From the NCBI RefSeq assembly GCF_002286965.1, contig NZ_NSKD01000006.1, positions 1 to 64,000 of the forward strand: a stretch of DNA of 64,000 nt, given 5' to 3'. Both the position numbers and the translations under genes were made by a program. The notes beneath the pieces were generated by a model. The model searched no databases and was not told the DNA's origin. It saw nothing but the letters and a program-made list of their open reading frames with translations. Source of the DNA: Halovibrio salipaludis. GTDB lineage: Bacteria > Pseudomonadota > Gammaproteobacteria > Pseudomonadales > Oleiphilaceae. Positions 58,151-64,000 of the stretch are shown here, piece after piece; within the stretch, counting starts at the first letter, position 1, and each line of letters opens with the position of its first letter.

Positions 58151-59208
58151 TCCCATCCGCCCCGCTGAACCGGCCTTTCCGTCTGGCGCAGGGCCACCTG
58201 CTCATAGACCAGCGCCTGCTGCCTCAGGTTGCGGTCCCGGAACCCCGCCAGCCGTTCACGCTCATCGGCCAGGAACCCGAGAAATCCGGAATCCAGTTTC
58301 GCTGGTTCCACCGAGGGATCACCGCCGTCCGCCACATATTCCAGTACCCAGGCGATCAGTGGCGAACGGGTGTGGTTCCGGCTGCCCCGCAGGAACTCAA
58401 CCAGATCCTGGTCTCCCTGCAGCTCCGAACGGATCAGGCGCGCCAACCCGTGTTCCCTCACCTGCTCCCGCAGGCCATCAAGCCGTTCGATGCTGCGCTC
58501 AAGGTAGGCACGGTTGCGTTCCGCCGTGGTCAGCGCTTCACCGTGATGACCGGACTCGATGTAACCCCAGACACGCGCCAGCCGCGCCTCCACCACTCCC
58601 GGCCAGGCTACCGGAAAGCGCTCCACCCGCTGCCAGGTCTGGAGGGCACGATGCAGGCTGCCGTTCCGGGCCCGTGCGATGCCGAGCAGATAGAGCCCCT
58701 CGCTGACCAGGGTGCTGTCCGTGCGTACGCGGCTCAGGACCTGCTCTGCCCGCGGGGAATCGTCTTCACGCAGGGCAAGCAGTCCCTCGGCGATATGCGC
58801 CCGGCTGACCAGGTCCGCGCCCCGCAGAGAGCCATCGCCACCCGCCAGCGACCGGACCACCCGCAGCGCAACGCGCGTGCGACTCAGCGACTCCCGCTCC
58901 AGGTACGCCATGGCCAGGTTGTAATACCCCATGCCCCCCCAGAACGGGTCACTGATGCGGTTGAGCTGGTTACCCGCCTCACTGAAGTGCTCGTAGTGAC
59001 GTGCGGTCTCGGCGAGCAGGAAGAAGAGTTCATCACGCTCCTCGTCACTCACACTGTCGGGCGGGATATTCTCGGACAGGATGGACTCCGCACGCTCCGG
59101 GGTATCCTGGTCGAGCGCTTCCCGCGCACGGTCCAGCGAGGAGGCCAGCGCTGACGGAACGAACAGAGCGCAGAACAGGACAAAGACCGTAATCAACCGG
59201 ATCGCCAT
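58147..59208 (-). CDS. Exported TPR-like protein, first gene of the Agl-like operon
   Basis: 353 residues from ATG 59208 with GGAGG directly upstream. Signal peptide MAIRLITVFVLFCALFVPSALA, then helical repeats resembling TPR (AESILSENIPPDSVSDEERD, GGMGYYNLAMAYLERESLSR, SEGLYLLGIARARNGSLHRAL). No function recognised. It overlaps the large TPR gene by 4 bases. It heads a run of eight tightly packed genes ending with the TonB-like protein. Confidence 0.82.
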   Translation of the reverse strand: MAIRLITVFVLFCALFVPSALASSLDRAREALDQDTPERAESILSENIPPDSVSDEERDELFFLLAETARHYEHFSEAGNQLNRISDPFWGGMGYYNLAMAYLERESLSRTRVALRVVRSLAGGDGSLRGADLVSRAHIAEGLLALREDDSPRAEQVLSRVRTDSTLVSEGLYLLGIARARNGSLHRALQTWQRVERFPVAWPGVVEARLARVWGYIESGHHGEALTTAERNRAYLERSIERLDGLREQVREHGLARLIRSELQGDQDLVEFLRGSRNHTRSPLIAWVLEYVADGGDPSVEPAKLDSGFLGFLADERERLAGFRDRNLRQQALVYEQVALRQTERPVQRGGWE

Positions 59209-59486
59209 AACCTCCAGACTCCGGATTACCGGGATAGGCGGCGGCCAGTTTACCAATCGCGGTCAGCGCGGGATGTGGGACAGGTCACCCACTGGCGATC
59301 CGGAGTGTTATGGCTGTCTCAAATCGGGCCGTCAGGGGCCGGCAATGGCAGCGGTCTACGTGATTTCAAAGCAGCGCCGGGCTTCGGATACACCGCACGC
59401 CGGCCATACAGCGTTTGCGGTGTTTCTGGTTGTCATCGCCCTCCCTTGCCTGACAACCGAGTATGGCGATCATGATGCCTTTCCTG
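59209..59486. other. Spacer between the two Exb-type operons
   Basis: 278 bases without a convincing gene. A TAAACT -10-like hexamer about 35 bases upstream of the 58147-59208 gene might belong to its promoter, but no good -35 is present. I see no terminator for the right-hand operon. This spacer is the only clear break between the two motor operons. Confidence 0.4.
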
Positions 59487-60836
59487 TCAGAGAACCTGGG
59501 CCGCACTCTCGTCCTGCCCATTCCCCGATTCCGCGGACGCCTCCAGCTGCTGGCGACGCTTCTGTTCGCGCTCAACGTAGTCATGCCACTGGCTGGCCAT
59601 CTTCCGCGTCTCCTCGAACTGACGGGCCTGCTTCAGCGCCTGAAGACTCTGACTGAAACGCTCCAGGTGATAGAGCGCAAGCCCGCGCACGACGTGAGCC
59701 CGTCCGAGCCGATCAAAATCACCCCGCTCAACCGCCGTGGCCGCGTACTGCTCCGCCTGCTCCCAGTTGCCGAGGTCCGCCGCGATCTGGGACATGCGCA
59801 GGTGCAGCTCGCCATCCTCAACCTTCGATGCAGCCTGCCTGAACGCGTTGATGGCCTCTTCGTACTCCTTGGCCATCAGGAAGTTGTCCCCCATCCGCTC
59901 CAGGTTTTTCCTGCTGGCCTCGATATGGCCATTGTCGATGCCGTCACGCAGAACCTGGGCCGCCTTGTAGGGACTGTCCTGAGAGGCCATCAACTGCGCC
60001 AGCCCGACCAGTTCGGACTCCTCTTCCAGGTAGCCCTTCTCATAAGCCGCCTCACGAACCGCCAGCTGATCCGCCGGCCGATCAAGCTCACCGTAAACCG
60101 AGGAAAGTTGCATCAGATAACTCTTCTTGGGGAACTCCCGCACCAGAATTTCCAGGACATTCGCCAGCCCCTGATAATCTTCCTGCTGGTAGAGGACCCC
60201 TCGCTTGAGCAGGTACCAGTTCTCGGATACTGCCTCGTCGCTGTCCCTGCGAGCCTGGATCGCCTGATTGATCGCTTGCAGGGACTGTTCCCAGTTCTCC
60301 TGCCGGTAGTGGATCTGCGCTTTCAGGGCATAGGCACCCCCTCCCGGCTCATCCTGGAGCGCGAACCATTCATCCAGCGCCTTCTTGGCGGCCTCGTAAC
60401 TGCCACGCACCATCTCCACCCGCGCCAGGCTGTACCAGGTATCCTGTTCCAGGCTAAGAGGGATGTCCGATTCCTCCAGGAGCTTGCGATAGGCGTTGGC
60501 GATGGCGGCGTTATCCCCCTTCTGGTGGTACAGGAACGCCGCCAGCTTCCAGCGCATGGCCCGTTCGTAGCTGTTGAGTCCGGACGGGTCCATCTGTTCC
60601 CAGACCTCGAACGCCTTGTCGAGCTTGTCGTTATCCACCAGATCCCGGATGCGGCTGAAGCGCTTGTGCGTGCTCTGCCGCATGGCCGGCGTCCGGCGCA
60701 CATTGTCGTCCTCTTCGGCATGGGCCGTATTGAACAGCCCCGCCGGCCCCTTATCCATAACCGGAACCGGTTGCCCCAGAAACAGCGTGGCCGCGATCAG
60801 CGGAACGCTGCATGTCCTGATGGCTCGATTAATCAT
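59487..60836 (-). CDS. Exported TPR-repeat protein of the TonB2/TtpC system
   Basis: 449 residues from the ATG at 60836, 4 bases after the tonB stop with GGAGGTGA as ribosome site. A longer frame running back into tonB is rejected. A signal peptide is followed by TPR-type repeats to the C-terminus, ending in a coiled, Gln/Glu-rich segment. A TPR protein closes the TonB2 operon in Shewanella and Vibrio too. It is probably periplasmic. Confidence 0.88.
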   Translation of the reverse strand: MINRAIRTCSVPLIAATLFLGQPVPVMDKGPAGLFNTAHAEEDDNVRRTPAMRQSTHKRFSRIRDLVDNDKLDKAFEVWEQMDPSGLNSYERAMRWKLAAFLYHQKGDNAAIANAYRKLLEESDIPLSLEQDTWYSLARVEMVRGSYEAAKKALDEWFALQDEPGGGAYALKAQIHYRQENWEQSLQAINQAIQARRDSDEAVSENWYLLKRGVLYQQEDYQGLANVLEILVREFPKKSYLMQLSSVYGELDRPADQLAVREAAYEKGYLEEESELVGLAQLMASQDSPYKAAQVLRDGIDNGHIEASRKNLERMGDNFLMAKEYEEAINAFRQAASKVEDGELHLRMSQIAADLGNWEQAEQYAATAVERGDFDRLGRAHVVRGLALYHLERFSQSLQALKQARQFEETRKMASQWHDYVEREQKRRQQLEASAESGNGQDESAAQVL

Positions 60837-60840
60837 GACC

Positions 60841-61476
60841 TCACCTCCCATCCTCCATCTCGAAACGGATGATGTTGCGTACGCCCGCGACCTCAACGGC
60901 TTCCCCGTTGACGGTCTTGGGCCGGTATTTGAACTTCTTCGCCGCTTCCTTGGCGGCCTCGTCGAAGACACCCTGGGGGTCGGCCTCAACCACCCGGGGG
61001 TTCTCCACGTTGCCCCGCTTGGTGACGGTGAATTCCACGACCACGTAGCCCTCAATGCCCCGTCGCAGGGCGCGCTGCGGGTAGTTCGGCTCAACCTTGA
61101 CGATCGGCAGGTACTCGCTGTCCCCCCCGCCGGAAATCCCGGCACCGATATCCAGGCCGCTATCCATGGCCACATCGCTAATGTTCAGGCTGCCGCCGCC
61201 GGTACTGGCCTGCTGCTGGGTCTGCTGCGGCGTCTCCGGTTCCGGCGGTTCCTCCGGCGGCTCGGGCGGTTCCGGCTTCTCGCGCTCCTTTTCCTTCACC
61301 TGGTCCTGTTCCTGGACGCGCACGAAGTCCACGGTGTAACGCTCGCTGTCCTCATCCAGCGCCGTCGTCCCGGAGGCGATCAGCTGCTGCATCAGGAAGA
61401 AGACCGTAAACGTCACGGCGGCCCCGACAGCCAGTGCTGCCAGCAGCCGCCCCAGAATGCCGACTCGGTTCATCAC
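60841..61476 (-). CDS. tonB: TonB-family energy transducer (TonB2 type)
   Basis: 211 residues. One membrane helix (about 5-30), a Pro/Glu-rich spacer (EKPEPPEPPEEPPEPETP) and a C-terminal TonB domain (about 125-211) with YPQRALRRGIEGYVVVEFTV and a KKFKYRPKTV-type end. It transmits proton-motive force to outer-membrane receptors. The start is GTG 61476 or ATG 61473; both overlap the exbD stop. The spacer is short, as in TonB2 proteins. Confidence 0.93.
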   Translation of the reverse strand: MMNRVGILGRLLAALAVGAAVTFTVFFLMQQLIASGTTALDEDSERYTVDFVRVQEQDQVKEKEREKPEPPEPPEEPPEPETPQQTQQQASTGGGSLNISDVAMDSGLDIGAGISGGGDSEYLPIVKVEPNYPQRALRRGIEGYVVVEFTVTKRGNVENPRVVEADPQGVFDEAAKEAAKKFKYRPKTVNGEAVEVAGVRNIIRFEMEDGR

Positions 61477-61889
61477 GGCTCCTGCGCTGCAATGGAGACA
61501 TTGTTGACGCCCGCCTCACGGGCGGAGTCCATGACCGAGACCAGGTGCCGCGTGGCGGCCGCCTCGTCCGCCTGAATCACCACGGAACCCTGGGGGTTCT
61601 GGGCGTGCAGGCGTTCGATGTTGGCCCGGACCGAGCCTGGCTCGACCTTGCGTTGGTCAATCCAGATATCGCCGTCCGGTCCGATCGCGACCAGGATGCT
61701 CGCCTGGTCCTGCTGGTTCGCCGTGTTCGCATCAGGCCGGTTCACCTCCAGGCCGGATTCCTTGACGAAGGAAGCGGTCACAATGAAGAAGATCAGCATG
61801 ATGAAGACGACGTCCAGCATGGGCGTAACGTCGATGCTTTCCTCTTCCTCGGCTTCCTGGCTGGCGAATGATTGAAAACGTCTGCGCAT
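61473..61889 (-). CDS. exbD: ExbD-family protein of the TonB2 system
   Basis: 138 residues. Acidic segment EAEEEES, then VTPMLDVVFIMLIFFIVTAS with Asp26 as the proton carrier, and a periplasmic ExbD domain. It partners the ExbB at 61900-62433. All key residues are normal, in contrast with the Asn variant in the neighbouring operon. Confidence 0.95.
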   Translation of the reverse strand: MRRRFQSFASQEAEEEESIDVTPMLDVVFIMLIFFIVTASFVKESGLEVNRPDANTANQQDQASILVAIGPDGDIWIDQRKVEPGSVRANIERLHAQNPQGSVVIQADEAAATRHLVSVMDSAREAGVNNVSIAAQEP

Positions 61890-61899
61890 GATTCGCTAC

Positions 61900-62433
61900 T
61901 CAGTGGTCAAAGGTCAGTTGGTCTTCAAGCCGTGTGGCCTTCAGGCGCGCGTTGCGCTGAAGCACCGTGATGGCGAAGACCCCCGTCAGGGCCCCCACCA
62001 TCCCGGCCATGGTCGGAATGGTGGCCTTGGAGATCCCGGAGGCCATTGCCCGGGCGCTGCCAGTGCCCATGACCGCCATGACATCGAATACCTCGATCAT
62101 GCCGGTGACGGTGCCGAGCAGGCCCAGCAACGGGCATATGGTCACCAGCGCCTTGATCAGCCCCAGCGAGCGCTGGAGTTCCTGGCGCACGCCGGTGACC
62201 ATCTCCTGGCGGATCTGATGGGCGTACCAGGACTGGCGCTCGGAGCGGGCTTCCCACTGGTTCTGTACCTGGTCGGCCAGGCGGCGGAACGTCAGCACAA
62301 AGAACAGGCCCCGCTCGATGATGAGCAACCACATCACGAAGATGACCACCATGATGAACCCCAGGACCGTACCCCCGCGCTCCAGAAACTGGAGCACCTG
62401 GTTGTAAGCTTCGATGAGCTGTACCGGTACCAT
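61900..62433 (-). CDS. exbB: ExbB-family proton channel of the TonB2 system
   Basis: 177 residues with three membrane helices: the first includes LGFIMVVIFVMWLLIIERGL, the second ALVTICPLLGLLGTVTGMIE and the third ATIPTMAGMVGALTGVFAIT. It is the smaller ExbB2 type. It lies 10 bases upstream of exbD and 12 bases after ttpC. Confidence 0.94.
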   Translation of the reverse strand: MVPVQLIEAYNQVLQFLERGGTVLGFIMVVIFVMWLLIIERGLFFVLTFRRLADQVQNQWEARSERQSWYAHQIRQEMVTGVRQELQRSLGLIKALVTICPLLGLLGTVTGMIEVFDVMAVMGTGSARAMASGISKATIPTMAGMVGALTGVFAITVLQRNARLKATRLEDQLTFDH

Positions 62434-62445
62434 GCTGGGCCCTCC

Positions 62446-63840
62446 TCAGGCGGTCGCCTCGGCCGTGCCGCCGGCGCCCTCGTCGTCACGCCACGCGATG
62501 ATGCCGATGGAGCGCTCCTCAAGAAGCTGGCTCAGGCGTTTGCTCCGGCCCTGGACCACTGTGTGCAGCAGCACCGTCGGGATTGCCACGGCCAGACCCA
62601 TGACGGTGGTCACCAGCGCCTGGGAAATACCGCCAGCCATCAGCTTGGGATCGCCGGTGCCGAACAGAGTGATGGCCTGGAAGGTATTGATCATGCCGGT
62701 GACGGTGCCCAGCAGACCCAGAAGCGGCGCAACGACCGCGATGATCTTGAGCACCGCCAGGAAGCGGGTCAGCTTCGGCGACTCCTGGGCAATGCTCTCG
62801 CTCAGCTTGAGCTCCAGGGTCTCGCCGTCCTTGTGCCGGTTCTGCTGGTACACCTGCATGACACGGCCCAGCGGATTGCCGGGGTCGGGTTCGCTGCTGC
62901 GCGCCTGGCGGTTCACTTTCATCGTGACGATACCAAGCGAGATCAGGCGTTCCAGCGTCAGCAGCAGGGCAAAGGCCCCCAGCGCCAGGATGATGTAGCC
63001 AATCACACCGCCCTGGTCGATGCGCTCACGCAGATCCGGCGTCTGCAACAGCAGGGACAGCAGGGAGCCACCGGAGGGGTCAACCCAGAAGTCCTCGCGC
63101 TCGCCCGCTTCGGCGTTTACGAACCCAGCGGCTGCGGACAGGTACCGACCGGCGGGCTGGCTCGGCAGTTCCACCAGGTTACCTGTGTCGCTTTCCCAGT
63201 TGAGGTACCGGCCTTCGCCGTCGAGCACGTTGAAGGTGCCCACGCGGACAACCTCGCGCTCGTCGGTCTCGCCCGTGTCGTCAACCACGTCCGCGTTGTA
63301 GCGCTTGATTTCGCCGGAGGCGACCATTTCCTCCTGCATGCGGTACCAGAATTCCTCAAGCTCGCGGATGGAAGGCAGCTTGGACGATGAACCGGCTTTC
63401 TCGATCAACTGCTGCAAGAACTCGCCGCGCCCCGGATATTGCGAGCTGGTGGGCGAGGCCGCCAGTGTGGAGCGCACATCGCTGCCGACCTGCTGAAGCA
63501 CCCCAAACAGTTCTTTCAGGTCGCCGGAGCGCTCGTCGAGGCGATCCTGAAGCTCTGCGATCTCGGTTTCGTTCTCGTCAAAGCGACTCTCCATCGCTTC
63601 GACCTCGTCCTGGAGTTCCGCCAGGCGTGCCTCGCGCTCCTGCAGCCTCTGGTCCTGCTCATTGCGTTCCTCGATAAAGGTCTCCAGGCGCTCGCGCTGC
63701 TCACTGGCATCACGGGCCTTGCCCTGGCGAACGAGCTCCAGCAGTTCCCCGAGACGGGCCCCTCGGTCGGAGCCGGAATCCTGTGCCACGGCCGGAACCG
63801 CAAGGCACAGGCACAGCATCAACATCAGAATCCGGTTCAT
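62446..63840 (-). CDS. ttpC: TtpC-like MotA/TolQ/ExbB protein with a periplasmic coiled-coil domain
   Basis: 464 residues. A signal peptide (1-19) is followed by a long coiled coil (about 30-115, Glu/Arg/Gln heptads), an alpha/beta periplasmic region, and a C-terminal TolQ/ExbB channel domain (about 275-450) with VVAPLLGLLGTVTGMINTF and QALVTTVMGLAVAIPTVLL. This domain order defines TtpC, the fourth member of TonB2 complexes in Vibrio and Shewanella. It overlaps the DUF3450 stop by 4 bases. Confidence 0.9.
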   Translation of the reverse strand: MNRILMLMLCLCLAVPAVAQDSGSDRGARLGELLELVRQGKARDASEQRERLETFIEERNEQDQRLQEREARLAELQDEVEAMESRFDENETEIAELQDRLDERSGDLKELFGVLQQVGSDVRSTLAASPTSSQYPGRGEFLQQLIEKAGSSSKLPSIRELEEFWYRMQEEMVASGEIKRYNADVVDDTGETDEREVVRVGTFNVLDGEGRYLNWESDTGNLVELPSQPAGRYLSAAAGFVNAEAGEREDFWVDPSGGSLLSLLLQTPDLRERIDQGGVIGYIILALGAFALLLTLERLISLGIVTMKVNRQARSSEPDPGNPLGRVMQVYQQNRHKDGETLELKLSESIAQESPKLTRFLAVLKIIAVVAPLLGLLGTVTGMINTFQAITLFGTGDPKLMAGGISQALVTTVMGLAVAIPTVLLHTVVQGRSKRLSQLLEERSIGIIAWRDDEGAGGTAEATA

Positions 63841-64000
63841 TCTTCGGCCTCCTCTGGCGCGCTCAGCGGCAGTCGGATCAGGTCGGGGGCAGCCTGTTCA
63901 CGGGCGATTTTCAGCCCTTCCTGAACCTGGCTGTTGTAGGTGGCGGGCAACGTCTGCCACTGCTCCTCGTTGTTGTCCCAGACGCCACTGCGACTGCCGT
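63837..64000 (-). CDS. DUF3450 family protein, C-terminal fragment (cut by the window edge)
   Basis: Only the last 53 or so codons are in the window. They end in QEGLKIAREQAAPDLIRLP and an acidic tail (APEEAEE), then TGA overlapping the ttpC ATG. The W-containing segment SRSGVWDNNEEQW and the position directly before ttpC match the DUF3450 protein that opens TonB2/TtpC operons. The family assignment rests mainly on context. Confidence 0.7.
   Translation of the reverse strand, partial: GSRSGVWDNNEEQWQTLPATYNSQVQEGLKIAREQAAPDLIRLPLSAPEEAEE

Overview
This window is a gene-dense stretch of a gammaproteobacterial chromosome of high G+C (one 60-base line near 57 kb counts 38 G+C). Gene order largely matches the Pseudomonas aeruginosa block that runs from clpB through rluD, bamD, pilSR, the fimU-pilVWXY1E minor pilins, ispH-fkpB-lspA-ileS-ribF-murJ, rpsT, proB-obgE-rpmA-rplU and ispB. 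A NhaC-type Na+/H+ antiporter, a wax-ester/triacylglycerol synthase, a very acidic Obg tail and several Glu/Asp-rich proteins suggest a halophilic or haloalkaliphilic lineage such as the Ectothiorhodospiraceae. That placement is inference from content, not from a phylogeny.

Layout. 0-0.3 kb: tandem promoters and the antitermination leader of an rRNA operon whose 16S gene lies just beyond the left edge (minus strand). 0.3-4.8 kb: ilvB-ilvN-ilvC-pssA. 4.8-12.3 kb: a DUF4124 secreted protein, clpB with a heat-shock promoter, yfiH, rluD, divergent bamD, and nadE. 12.4-22.7 kb: type IV pilus control and priming (pilSR, a FimT-like pilin, then fimU-pilV-pilW-pilX-pilY1-pilE on the minus strand), with lower G+C in the minus-strand cluster. 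22.7-33.8 kb: ispH, fkpB, lspA, ileS, ribF, murJ, rpsT, proB, obgE, rpmA, rplU. 33.9-40.4 kb: antiporter, ispB, a glutathionyl-hydroquinone reductase with a divergent LysR regulator, a WS/DGAT acyltransferase and a DUF6316 protein. 40.4-47.0 kb: glyA-nrdR-ribD-ribBA-ribH-nusB-thiL-pgpA. 47.3-51.9 kb: ettA, a PilZ protein, a tandem-duplicated HAD protein and a PlsC acyltransferase.

51.9-64 kb holds two adjacent proton-driven Exb/Tol-type energy systems on the minus strand. The right-hand one (DUF3450, TtpC-like ExbB, ExbB, ExbD, TonB, TPR protein) is a recognisable TonB2/TtpC system. The left-hand one (two exported TPR proteins, a TPR lipoprotein, a small exported protein, one TolQ/ExbB, two ExbD proteins and a TonB-like protein with an AgmX/PglI-like tail) resembles the Myxococcus Agl/Glt motor parts more than a classical TonB or Tol-Pal system. 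One of its two ExbD subunits has Asn where the proton-carrying Asp normally sits. This locus and the PilZ plus double-HAD pair, whose HAD domains both carry a DxH variant of motif I, are the best candidates for little-described biology here.
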